Origin: Alligator mississippiensis
Lineage: Eukaryota > Chordata > Crocodylia > Alligatoridae
Length of the DNA stretch: 64,000 bases
NCBI RefSeq assembly: GCF_030867095.1
Contig: NC_081831.1
Location: 39,133,319-39,197,318, forward strand
Direction of reading: 5' to 3'
The notes under the pieces were generated by a model. The model did not search any database. It saw nothing but the letters and a program-made list of their open reading frames with translations, and had not been told where the DNA came from. Below, in pieces: positions 10,870-21,053 of the stretch (position 1 is the first letter of the stretch; every line of letters starts with the position of its first letter). Both the position numbers and the translations under genes were made by a program.

Positions 10870-11700
10870 ACATTGAAAAAAAAGAAGGTAGAAATGTTCA
10901 TTTACATAATTGACCTTTACAGCTTTATTCACCATAATTTAAAGAAATAACTAACAGTTACTGATTCTTCAAGGTAAGCATTAGCAAGAATCAGGCAATA
11001 TGCAATGAGTTTCATTATATTAGAAGACCTTTTCTACAAACACAGGGAATGACCAGCAATTATAAGAAATTAGAACCACATAAACAATGCTGCCTTTCAT
11101 TGTTTCTGAGCTGGACAGCCCTTCTCTCTCACTTTCTCATGAATACCTCATGCCATGTTATCCTGGCGACAGTCAGTCACACACTCGGCATGCCTGTCTT
11201 GGTATTTCCCACAACCACAACACTCTGGTACTGATGGCACTGACAATCCTATCTGTCCCATCATTCTCAGGCTTTCTATGTAGTCTGCTTTTTTTTGGTG
11301 GCGGTGGTGTACCTGGCGGTGCTGAGAAAAAGGAAAGAAGGAATGGGGAGGGATTATTGTGTGCTCTGAGAACCAGATGAGCAGATAAGTGTTCTGAAAA
11401 AACAGCCAAGAAGGGTGTGACTACCTGTCTTCCTGGCTGTGTTGTTGGACTGCAGACCCTGCCCAGGTGCAAACTAGTCATCACCATGCACTGAGTTGCC
11501 CTTCACCTTCAAGCATGACAATCCACCCCCACATTCGTCATTTAGTTGTCACATCTCATATCAGTCAGTTAATTCCAATTCCCCAACCCACCCCGCTCAC
11601 ATCACAGCACAGCCTTAACTCAGGTGTCAGCTCTGATGTCAGATGTCAGTTCCCCATGACTTTGCATACCTGCTATGGAGGATGTCCCTGGTCTATCCTC
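10870..11700. other. intergenic, nothing recognised
   Basis: There is no gene or repeat boundary I can support. Open frames here are short and show no family motif. Confidence 0.35.
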
Positions 11701-11701
11701 T

Positions 11702-12208
11702 TCATTGGACTGACTGAGGGCCAGTTCTAGTGAACTGCCACTGCCTTCCTTGCTTGAGGCAGCAGGTGGACTCAGTCAGACCTATGGTCAGTGAGCTGGC
11801 AGGAACAGAGGATGGCCTATATCCCTCTAGTCTGGTCTGTGCTTGGCATTTGAGTACCTCCATTAGTGGTTGGAGGTACCAATAAAATGGCACCTTACAC
11901 ACAGAGGTGCCATTCCAATGAACTTTTGCTACTCCACATTGGAAAGCAGCTCTCACATTCTTTGCCTTCATCCTGCACTGGACTGCCATCTTGTTCTGCC
12001 CCCCCTTGGCAAGTCTCTTGGAGACATCCAGGTAAATGTGCAAGTTCATAGTCAGGCTGCTGCCAACGCTGAACTGTCTTAACACTTCTGGGTACCCCAG
12101 CACATGCCCCAGACTCTTAGTTTCTTCATAGGACCAAGTTGTTCTATGCGCCCTGGTGGGATCTCTTCTTCCCCTGGTCTGCTGTCTTCTCTCTTCAGCC
12201 TCAGACAT
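11702..12208 (-). CDS. Myb/SANT-like (trihelix-type) protein of a Harbinger-like transposon
   Basis: This is an open frame of 168 aa. Residues about 24-118 form a Myb/SANT-like domain of the kind found in the accessory DNA-binding protein of PIF/Harbinger transposons. It has WSYEETKSL at 25-33, an aliphatic/aromatic middle (NLHIYLDVSKRL at 55-66), the diagnostic QCRMKAKNVRAAF at 77-89, and a terminal VPFYWYLQPLMEV at 106-118. In that family the protein binds the transposon ends and brings the HARBI1-type nuclease to the nucleus. No HARBI1-like frame is visible nearby. A degenerate homologue lies at 58601-59139 and a more distant one at 53177-53760. A TATA-like box conserved with the second copy sits ~46 bases upstream. 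The last ~50 residues are not recognised. It could be an intact transposon relic or a co-opted copy. Confidence 0.6.
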   Translation of the reverse strand: MSEAEERRQQTRGRRDPTRAHRTTWSYEETKSLGHVLGYPEVLRQFSVGSSLTMNLHIYLDVSKRLAKGGQNKMAVQCRMKAKNVRAAFQCGVAKVHWNGTSVCKVPFYWYLQPLMEVLKCQAQTRLEGYRPSSVPASSLTIGLTESTCCLKQGRQWQFTRTGPQSVQ

Positions 12209-12253
12209 CTTGGATCAATAAAGGGTACCCACATCTGGGCCCCTGGGCCTTCA

Positions 12254-12262
12254 ATTTATAGG
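12254..12262 (-). promoter_or_regulatory. TATA-like box upstream of the Myb/SANT ORF
   Basis: The minus strand reads ctataaatt. The same word occurs at 59155-59163 upstream of the homologous pseudogene. Conservation between the two copies argues that it was part of the ancestral transposon promoter. Confidence 0.45.
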
Positions 12263-13020
12263 GCTCTTGTTCAGCAGGTCAGGAAATGTCCCACCCCCCA
12301 ACCCCTATTTGGATGCAAAAGGTTTGGAGAGCAAACCTGCTGGTGCCATCCTAGCAATTTTCGTTTTTTTGACCATACTCTTCCAAAATAGATCATGGTC
12401 ACTGCGCGGGGCGGGGGCAGAAGGGTTGGAAAAGGGTCTCCAGAACCATTTTCTGTGTCAATGGGTCACAGGGTCTGGGGTACAGGTTCTTATCTTCAAG
12501 CTGAACTCCCAGAACCTCCCGCTTCACTCCTCACCCCACCATCAGTGGTGGCTGGTGTCAGTGAAGAATGTTGCACTGGGGAAAATATGTTAGCACAGCA
12601 GTACTCCTAAGACTTTGAATTAAAAGTAGCAACCTTGAGAAACTGATTGTACCCCCCACCCTCCACTGAAAGATATCTGTTAATCCTGCTGTGTCTGAAT
12701 TTCCAAAAACAATTTCCCCAAAACCACTGATTCACTTGCTGGACTTACTTCTGTGACCGTCCAGAATCATTAAGCATGGCTGCCCACTTTATGAATAGTT
12801 ACGAATAACAGGTCATTTATTTCCCCAACATGTAAGAATGTACACAGTGAGCTTTACTATAGGGTAGGTAGAGTGGCATAACACCACCCCGGCCCCTTGG
12901 TCACACCATCTCAGAAGACCACTACACAGTGCACACACACACACAAGCATGATACGGTTCACACACAATTTTATTTGTCATCCCCTTTCCTTTCCCCAGA
13001 ACTATGCAGGACTGAGCACA
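12263..13020. other. no gene recognised
   Basis: There is a short CA tract at about 12930-12946 and otherwise nothing that can be assigned. The reverse complement of 'ttttatttg' near 12970 gives a possible poly(A) signal for the minus-strand ORF that follows. Confidence 0.35.
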
Positions 13021-13024
13021 CCCC

Positions 13025-13231
13025 TCACAAGCTGAGGAAGGCATCAATTCCTGCAGCAATATCATCCTCAGTATTCAGGCTTAGGGTCATGTAGTGCTGT
13101 GACAGGTATCCACCCAGCCATTGGCAGAGGTTGTGTGGCAGACCAGGCTTGCCTGTCCTGCCCCCCCCCCCCCCCCCGGTGCCATCATAGCTAAGTCTCG
13201 TGAACCACAAGCTCAGGTGTGCACAGGACAC
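13025..13231 (-). pseudogene. C-terminal end of an unidentified transposon ORF, copy 1
   Basis: This 67-aa frame ends in NTEDDIAAGIDAFLSL. It aligns with the 61-aa frame at 55346-55531, sharing RLSYD/TLSYD, KPGL..NLC, TED(D/E)IA.GID.FL and the stop position. Preservation of the same frame and stop at two separated loci suggests a real coding end of a repeated element, but I do not recognise the protein family. The open frame is interrupted by a poly-C run at 13161-13179 that encodes a glycine tract. Both loci also carry Myb/SANT-like ORFs within a few kb, so it may belong to the same transposon. Confidence 0.4.
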
Positions 13232-13239
13232 CAGCAGCA

Positions 13240-14770
13240 GCAGGCATAGTGGCTAGGGTGACCTTCAGCCTGTACAAAGAGCTCAACCCCCATACCTCAG
13301 GGAACATGCAGCAGTGGCACAGTCTGCGCCTATTGCCATTGGCGGGGGGGGCTGTCCCCTGGTTGTCTCCCTGGAGAGTGCGAATATCCCAGGGGGGCTG
13401 GCAGCTCCTTGGCAGGACCCTCACAACAGTTGTCCTGCAGCCCCATGTGACATGCCTACGGGTGTCAAGGGCTGTGCAGCAGTGCATCATAGTGGTTGCC
13501 CTGCATGGGCAGATGGTGGGGGGCAGGGGAGAGGAAAGTGTTTGGGGGGGGCTGCAGTTGACTGTGGCCAGCCAGCTTCTGTCGCGAGACTGCCCACAGT
13601 GAACATAGCAGGGGCAGGGGCAGGGGCAGAGCCAGAGCCAGGGGAGAGGGTTTGGTTGGTGGTATGCAGCAGTCTCCTGGCCACCGTTTAGGACCAGTTG
13701 ATGTAGCATTGTCACTGTGCACCACCGTGCATGGCCAAGCAGTGATCTGAGGAAAGACAGGGAACTGCAATAGTTGCTGAACATCTTATCTGAGAAGTGT
13801 TACAATGTTTCACAAAATGTGAAATTTTGCTAATTTTCACAAAGGGCTTCTGTCTTTTGGCTCTCAAGAGCCAACGTCTGTGTGTGGAGGAGAGTGCAGT
13901 TCTGGGTACAGAACACCTCAAGTTTATACTTACATGCTGCATATAGAAATTATGTTTAACTAAGAATATATATAGAAGAAAAATCATCTATGCCCACTGT
14001 TCTGTCAAAGGATTGCAACTTGCCACTGCTTTCAGGGCTGGACCTTTCCTTGTCAATGAGGGATATTACCCAGCCACTTCACATTTCAGAGTGCAATTAT
14101 CACCAAGTTAGGGTGAGCTACCTTTCTTTGTTTTCCCACTGCAGCAACATGAGCAGCTGAGAGGGGATTGTTAACACCTTACCCCCGGTCTTCCCCCTTC
14201 CCCCCTCCAACTCCACGCACCATATCTGAGGCTAGCCAGGGCATGCTTGGCTTTTCTTTCTTACCTCCGTCCCTCCCTCCCTTTGTCCCACACCCCCCCA
14301 CACATCCATATGCAGGCATTTTCACTCCTTCCCAATAAAGGAGGCAGACAGACAGACAGGGGGAAAGCAGTTTTATTCCACCTGAGAGCTCACAAAGAAC
14401 ATACATGTAAGTAATGGAAGCAAAAAAATTAATGAAATAAGAGACAGTAGAAACAGATATAAATTCCTCTCCCATCAGTTGGTTTTCTTTTCTAAGAAAT
14501 CCACAGCAATAACCTGCAGTGGAGTTGATTATTTCACTCTATTTCCCACCCGTGCATCCCCCATCTGAATCGCCCCTTGCTCCCAGAACTACAGTGGTGC
14601 TCTTCTGACCCTGCTGGCATTGGGGTGCCTCTCGGTTGACTCCAATGTGGGTGTGGGAACAGGCTCAGCTGTAATACTCCTGGCTACCTCCTGGACAGAG
14701 GCAAGCTGAGTGAAGCTACTGTGCACTTTCTGGGGGGGTAGGGAGGAGGTGCTTATGAATGGTGTGCTTG
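13240..14770. other. no gene recognised; GC-rich then AT-rich
   Basis: The stretch 13300-13700 is GC-rich and therefore open in several frames, with no domain. The region 14170-14350 has pyrimidine tracts. A minus-strand AATAAA complement (ttttattcc at about 14371) lies downstream of the ORF at 14772-15011 and could be its poly(A) signal. Confidence 0.35.
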
Positions 14771-14771
14771 C

Positions 14772-15011
14772 TCACACACTGAAGGACATGGTCCTTAATG
14801 CACATGTCTCCTGCAGAGCCTGACGGCACTGCATGACCAGGTCAAGAAACTGGGCTGTGTGATTTAGGAGCTGCTTCCTGAATTCTATGGTATTGTCCAA
14901 GCTTTGATTCTCCCAGTCATCATCCATCCTAAGCACATCCCAGACTTCATGCTGCCAGTCATCCATAGCAGCCATTTGGGTTTGTGCTGCTTCCACTAGA
15001 GCATCTATCAT
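14772..15011 (-). CDS. unidentified 79-aa ORF, acidic and helical
   Basis: The frame starts MIDALVEAAQTQMAAMDDW and is rich in Ala, Asp, Gln and Leu, with a W..EVWDVL..DDDWENQ centre and a helical end (FLDLVMQCRQALQE). Its composition is non-random for this window and it lies in the same strand and neighbourhood as the Myb/SANT ORF. It might be the C-terminal oligomerisation part of a Harbinger accessory protein, but I do not recognise it with confidence and see no second copy here. Confidence 0.3.
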   Translation of the reverse strand: MIDALVEAAQTQMAAMDDWQHEVWDVLRMDDDWENQSLDNTIEFRKQLLNHTAQFLDLVMQCRQALQETCALRTMSFSV

Positions 15012-16872
15012 GCTTCATGAAAAGGTGGCTGGCAAACTTTGGGGGGCTGTTATGTCTTGAATTAAAATTTTTGAAAATTCCACATACTCATAAGTATGAA
15101 GGTGTCAACTGTGTCTCAGAACCAGTAGTCAGGGCAATGTAGTCAAGCACCGTTTGCCAACAAAGCAATGGTGATAGGCGTCACCTGACACAAATTGGCC
15201 TCTTAAATCACCTCAAGGCTCATCAATGAGCCATGGTAATGATCATCTTCAAATCAAGGGATTGACAACAATACCAATATGTCTCTTACTAGGGAAATTG
15301 ACATAAGTTACACTATTTCAAGGTACCTTTTTACCAGTGTAATGGCATCTGCACTGGAATTGTACCTGTATAAATATACAAATACAAAAATCATCCTCCT
15401 AACCAACATAGTTGTGCCAACGAAAAACCTATGTGATGAACAGGATTTGGATCCTATGGTGATTGCTCCCTTACAAAATGGTTTAGACCTGATAAGGCCT
15501 GATAAGTCTGTACTCCACCTTGATCCCATTATTGACCAGGACCTAAGCTGGCAGTGCCTCCACAGAGATGTTGCCAGGGGTGTGTATCTGGTGTGATTCA
15601 CAGATGCCCCTAACACTGCCCCTTCTGTGAGCAGAGGGAGTATGCCAGGCTGCAGCCCCTTCACCTCCTTTTATAGAGTCTCTTGCACTTCTCCCCACAC
15701 CGTTTTATTTGCACTCCCCATCTGTGGCCCCAACAAGTCCCAGGACGTCCTGGCCAGCCTCCTCCTCCCCTTAGCTAAGCTAGTGATCTATCTTACCAGG
15801 AAGGAGACTCTGACCAGGAGGACTCCTGAGGGCTGCAGGGCAGCTTTCTTGTCCCTCATCCACTCACATTTCTGGGCAGAGTTTCACTGAGCATTGTCTA
15901 CTGACTCCTTGGTCTCAATTGAGGGCCAGTGAACATTGTCCGGTGTGCTCTTCTTGGTGTCTGCCCTCTGTGCACTTGTTCTGAACTTTTGACCTCCACT
16001 CTCATCCCTGTTGTATTTTCAGTTACCCCAAAGAGTCAGTTGTTATGTCTTTAATGGTCTCCCTTTTAAGGGTTGCTTATAGTATTACTTGGTGAGCCGA
16101 GGCCCATGCCAAATGACATAACAAATGTGTCACAGTGGCACAGAATGGCTGACTTCAGGTTAGTACAGCTAATTACCACCCTACTGTATTATGAGGAAAC
16201 AAGTAAAGGAGCTAGGCAATAGTCTTGTCACTGGAACAATGGGGAAGAGGGTTAGCTTTTATTTAATTGGAACTGATTCTTCCTTTAGTTTAGAGAGTGA
16301 CATTCCTGTGTAAAACTGAGAAAGTTACAGGCCCATTCTGTGGGATTGCTTGGAAAGCAGAGTGCTCCTTACTAAGAGTGATGAGGCACTCAGTTACTAC
16401 TAGGCAACCAAATCCTTGTAAAGAGGGAGCTGTTATAAGCAGATCTATTTGTTTGTCAAGCCTGCATGAAAACATTATTAGAAATGCAGTGAGAGATCTG
16501 TTCATAATGAGATTGCAAACCCAGCCATCACTTACCAGTCTTGGTAACACATCATTACAATATGCAATATCTTGTGATAATTAAAATGTGTCTTCCATGT
16601 TATGATTAATTTCTTTTCTAATTAAGTGTGTTATGTGTTTGCAGTTTGCTATTCCTGGGTAATTAGCAACTTTCCCTGGTTTTGTTTATTTAATTAATCT
16701 TATTTATAGCTGTGTCACACCCTTGGTTCAAACAAGACAGAGTGCAATGTGCCATGTTCCCATTCATGTGAACTACACAAAGATTTCCTCTGGGGCTCTG
16801 GCCAGCTGTCCAGTCTCTGGAAAAGCTAGTAGGGCTCACAGAGATGGACTGCAGCTGACTTCCTTGATGTCT
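15012..16872. other. intergenic, nothing recognised
   Basis: Mixed-composition DNA with no CR1 motif, terminal repeat or tRNA-like box. I see no supportable feature over this 1.9-kb stretch. Confidence 0.35.
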
Positions 16873-17524
16873 AGGGTTACCATATGTCTGCATTTTCCAG
16901 ACATGTCTTCTTTTTTGGCCCCCTGTTTTGTGTCTGAGTGGGTTTTTAAAATGCAAGCAAATGTCCAGGCTTTTGCTCTGCCTCTGCTTTTCCCCAGCAC
17001 TTGCGGCTTGGCTGCTTAGGGCTGGGAGCAGCAAGGGAAAGTGACTGGCTGTTGGGGGATCATGTGCTCTGTATGTGGGCCCTGGCAGCTGCTCACACAT
17101 AAGAGAGACAGAGAGAGACACACACACAAAGACAGAAAGAGAGAGAGAGAGAGAGTCTGCACGCACATGTGCACATGCAAACTGCATAGGCAGTGGGGCT
17201 GGAGGGGGCCGGGGGGCTATGAATCAGGAGTGAAGGGCACTGGCATGGCTGGGGGGCAGGGAGCTGGGAGTAAGGGGAACCAACAGGGTTGTGGGGCAGG
17301 GTACAATGGGTCAGGAGTGAGAGACAGCAGCAGGGCTGGCGGGGCGGTGGCTTAGGGGTGAGTGGTAAAGGCAGTGCACAGGTATATCACTGCCCCCTCC
17401 ACATCATATACCCCTTCCTCCTTTCCTCTCCTTTTCCTCCCTACTACTCCCCCTTCCTTCCCACTACTCCCCCACCCTTTCCCCCAAAAGTGTCCTCTTT
17501 TTTGATACTGGAAATATGGTGACC
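16873..17524. mobile_element. non-autonomous hAT-type element, 652 bp
   Basis: The element is flanked by the identical octamer tgatgtct (16865-16872 and 17525-17532). The ends are agggttaccatat on the left and, reverse-complemented, ggtcaccatat on the right. A GA-rich tract (about 17102-17155) is followed by ~45-bp G-rich units ('gggagtaaggggaacc' and similar) and a pyrimidine block. There is no transposase. A reversed, LTR-split relative lies at 9374-10860. Confidence 0.85.
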
Positions 17525-17714
17525 TGATGTCTCATGATCCTGACTGGTCTGTCTCAGGGAGGAATAACATGCTGCTAAAATTTAGTGATGGGCAAAAGGT
17601 TTGGGATCAAATCAGAGTCACAACCATCTGGTCTGGCTTCATCAAGCAGATCTAAGGCTCACTGAGGGTCTCATTACACATTAATTTTAGGTGGCTCCGT
17701 TTAACTCTTAGATT

Positions 17715-17845
17715 GTCCACACATTAACATCTGCAACTACTTTTAAGTACACGTTAGATGGTGTAAAGTTACACTGCTCTAGGGCAGGTTTATCTCTGAT
17801 CTGTGTTATCTAGCTCATTTTCCCTTAATGTGTGGATACTTCCCA
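17715..17845. repeat. short inverted repeat (tccacacattaa ends)
   Basis: The left gattgtccacacattaac pairs with the right ccttaatgtgtggatac. The span of ~130 bp, absence of coding sequence and position among MITEs suggest a small DNA-transposon derivative. The target duplication is not evident. Confidence 0.45.
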
Positions 17846-18172
17846 CAGATGTGCGGCCCAAGTTTCAGTCTTCCAGCTTCCCAAGATGCTCCTCCCCCAC
17901 CCTCCTGTTCTGTGTGGACAAACATTCCACCCCCTGAACTCTACTCCCAGGAGTCAGTTCTGGCAACAAGGTAACTGCCCCTCCCACCCCTGGGGGTGTG
18001 ACCTTCCCACACTCACAGGTGCACCCTGTACAAACAGCCTGCAGAGCACATGCTAGCTAGCCAGGTCATGGATGGATCTGGAAGTGGGTCTAGAGGGCTG
18101 GGATGGAGAACAAGGCAGGGATCCAGACCAGGTCCCCATGAGCTGGGGCTTTCTTCCCAGGGCAGAGGCAGT

Positions 18173-18519
18173 AGGGTGCTTATACGTGAGCAGTGAGGCT
18201 GCTTCCATGCTCTGATACACTGTAATTACAGCATGTTGGAGTAGACTTGATTAAGTGATTCTGCTGGAACATGGTAATTACCGTGCTCCAGCAGACTCCA
18301 ATGTCTCATGTATCAGCATCCCTATGCCTAAAAATGGCAGCAGGGGCACTTTAACTAAAGATCATTCAATAAGCTTTACTTAAAGCACCCATGCTGCCAT
18401 TTTTACGTGCAGGGATGCTGATACATGAGATGCTTTGGACGATTTAATTAGAGTGGCTCTTGGAGCTGCTCTAATTAAAATGCCCCACCCCCCAGAGTAC
18501 ATGTATAAACATCCATAGA
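18173..18519. mobile_element. MITE with internal 136-bp palindrome
   Basis: The ends gggtgcttatacgtga and (reversed) ggatgtttatacatgt are imperfect inverted repeats. Inside, 18302-18437 folds on itself: tgtctcatgtatcagcatcc on the left pairs with ggatgctgatacatgaga on the right, with the arms meeting around 'catTcaataagc'. An eroded relative is at 3880-4100. It is non-coding. Confidence 0.6.
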
Positions 18520-18633
18520 TCCCCCAAAACACCTTCCCTCACCACTCCCAGCTCCCAGCCACCACCAGTACCCATCCCATATTTGTTGCTCATTCATTTT
18601 AGCTCCCTGTGAGAGGTCTTTACACACAATTAG

Positions 18634-18795
18634 TAGGGCTGTGCAAAGCTTTGGTCACTGATTCGATTCCGCGGAGATTCAGCTCAATTTGGTGGCCAAA
18701 TCTCTGAATCTGAATCAAATCAGGAGATCCATTAATCTTTCCAAATCGAATTGGAAGCCTCCTATTCAATTCAGAGAGATTCAATGATTTGGACA
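18634..18795 (+). mobile_element. left end of a TAGGGCTGTGC hAT element
   Basis: It begins tagggctgtgcaaagctttg, nearly identical to the left end at 21054, and continues with gattcag/tgaatc-rich subterminal sequence. No matching right end with an acaattag-like octamer is found, so the copy is truncated or its interior diverges beyond ~18795. Confidence 0.6.
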
Positions 18796-19163
18796 TAAAC
18801 ACAGCTTTATATATTTTTTCTACATATCTCAAGGTACCAGGTGGCTCGTGAATGCTGATATGGTGGGGTGGATAAAGCATCCCATGGGAATGTAGGGGAA
18901 GGGGTCCCCAGCATGCTCAGCAGCGGACCCAGAAGGTCTAGGGAAGGAATTCGACCTGATCAACACATCAAAGAGCTACTCAACCCAGCTCACATACTCT
19001 CATGGACCCAGAGGGACAGCCTGCCATCTTCAGCTCCCTCTGTGCAAAAATGAAGTGTATTTCCTACCTATGGGGACTTTTTACCATCTTGTACCTTCTA
19101 CACTTTTCCCAGAGCCTGACAAAGGGACTTTGATCCCAAAAGCTTACAGAATGCTGTATTTGT

Positions 19164-19850
19164 AGGCATTTGTAGATGACACTTTAAAGCAGGTTTAAAG
19201 TGGGTTAAATGCCTTTTGCACCATTTTAATGGCATTGCTGTTTGCACTTTTGGCAGTGTATTGCACATTAATTTCAGCCACTGTAGCACATTTGGCTGTG
19301 ACTTTGAGATACAGTAAATGACTTCGGGGAGCTGCAAAGCAAAACACTTCTGAGGAGTTTTAGTTTCCTACCCTACAGCCACAGGCTCCATGCAGCTCAG
19401 GGGCTGTACAGGCAGCTCATGCAGACAGCCCGGCAGCAGCCCAGGAAGGCAGGCTCCACAAAAGAAAAGAAAAAGAAAAAGTGGCAAGCCTGATCTTTCC
19501 CACCCACCAGAGCTTGCCTGCCTGAGCTGTGTGTGGCCTGGTGCTTCCCTCCACGGTTGTGGTGCCCCCTGGAACTACCCGAGCTGGGTGCCTGCGGAAA
19601 GGTGCCACCTGGGGGGACACCGCTGCTGTGGAGGGAAACACCAGCTCCCTCACGACCACAGCTGAAGAACTGCTCTGCCCACCAGCATTTCACTCTCTCC
19701 TCCCCGCCACTGAAGAGGCAGGTAAAGATCAAGCGGACACAGGTGTACATGACACAGGGGTTTACTTCGCCCTAAATTGAAGCAGTGTTTTTAAAAAAAC
19801 AATGCTTCAATTTAGGGAGAATTAAACCCCCATGTTATCTACAAATGCCT
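19164..19850. mobile_element. TIR element with aggcatttgtagat ends
   Basis: The left aggcatttgtagatgaca and right (reversed) aggcatttgtagataaca are clear inverted termini. Near the right end, 19771-19816 is a hairpin (cctaaattgaagc...gcttcaatttagg). The GC-rich interior contains an (aaaag)n-like tract near 19460. No transposase or definite target duplication was seen, so the superfamily is open. Confidence 0.6.
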
Positions 19851-19859
19851 CATTGTTCT

Positions 19860-20228
19860 GGCTTTGGGTACAAGAGTTTGGCAATTCAAATGCTGAACAA
19901 ACCCAGAGATCTCTGCTTTGTCCTGAGTAGGGTTTTATGGCCTACAGTTGGTACAGTGCTCTGGGGCAGAGGCTGTGGTCCAGCTTGCTAAAGAGTGGGT
20001 CCCCAGCAAGAAAAGATTTTCCTGTGGTCTGTGCTGGCCCTCCAGTAATGAGCCCTTTGCCTTTTTCTCCCTGTGCCTGTTTTCCCTTCTCTCCCCAGTG
20101 CCTGTTTTTCCTCTGTTCTCTTGGTTGGTGTAGCTGTCTGTATTAGAGCACTCTGTCAGGGTATTGTCTGTGCTGCTGCAGCTGCAGGCAGTGCATGTTC
20201 CCTTGGAGACTGTGATGTTATATTCAGA
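19860..20228. other. no gene recognised
   Basis: There are short open frames on both strands with no motif. Nothing assignable is visible between the two flanking TIR elements. Confidence 0.35.
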
Positions 20229-20676
20229 GGATGCATCCCCATGAGTGCACATGTGCAGTTTGCAGCACCTCAAACCCGTTTGAGGCATTGCAAGCTGTAC
20301 ACAGCACACATGCACCCTTGCACCACACTGCTAACTTGCAGCACAGTTGGTTTTTTGACACCAGGATATTCCAGTGTTAAAAAAAAAAAACCACCACTAA
20401 AAAAAGTGGTGCAATGCACATGGCAGTAGCGTGCGCCTCCAGAAACTAGAGCTGCTGCTGTCCTGGGAGGCACCCAGAACCTCAAGTAAGGATACTGGGG
20501 ACAGCACAGGTGCTGGCCCTAGCCTCCCCTACCCCATCTTGGTTTCATGCTGCATGCCAGTGCAGGAGCATAGGGGTGTGCCTGGGGATAAATAGCAGTG
20601 GCACAAATATGTGCCGCTGCTATTTGTCCTATGAAAAACGCATGCCCCTGCATGTGCGCACTCATGGGGATGCACC
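20229..20676. mobile_element. TIR element, ~448 bp, gcatccccatgagtgc ends
   Basis: The left ggatgcatccccatgagtgc pairs with the right gcactcatggggatgcaccc, so the inverted ends are nearly perfect. The centre contains ttttttgacaccagg...ccagtgttaaaaaa, a second, smaller inverted pair. An eroded relative is at 2370-2740. It is non-coding. A possible 3-bp duplication (aga) flanks it, too short to classify. Confidence 0.65.
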
Positions 20677-20679
20677 CAG

Positions 20680-21045
20680 AATGACCACAAGCTCACTTCA
20701 ATTGCACAGACTTTGCCAGGTTTGTTACCTACAAAACACCAGTTCACTCACACATTAGTCCAAAGAGTGACAAGGTGTTAGCTCTGGATACCTCTGGTAA
20801 GATACAGGCACAATTTACAAACAGTGCCCACTAGGACTAGTACACAGTTCCAGAACTTTCCAGTCCTTCTTATGCATGGATCAAAACAATTCCATATACC
20901 TCAGATACTTATATAACAAACATCAATATCACTGAACTCCCTTAATCTGTGCACCTCCTGTCATTATTGTGTGTGTGGATTTTTTGGCATCAGGAAAACA
21001 ATCAACTTCAACAATCGGTTTTTTCAAAGGTCCGTTAAGCCTAAT
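20680..21045. other. intergenic, nothing recognised
   Basis: The only landmark is ggattttttggcatcagg at about 20977, which echoes the inner stem of the neighbouring TIR element. Confidence 0.35.
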
Positions 21046-21053
21046 GTTACAAG

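Noticed and set aside
13191..13784. 197-aa open frame on the minus strand
   Set aside because: GC-rich region open in several frames with no motif. It overlaps in another frame the better-supported C-terminal segment at 13025-13231.
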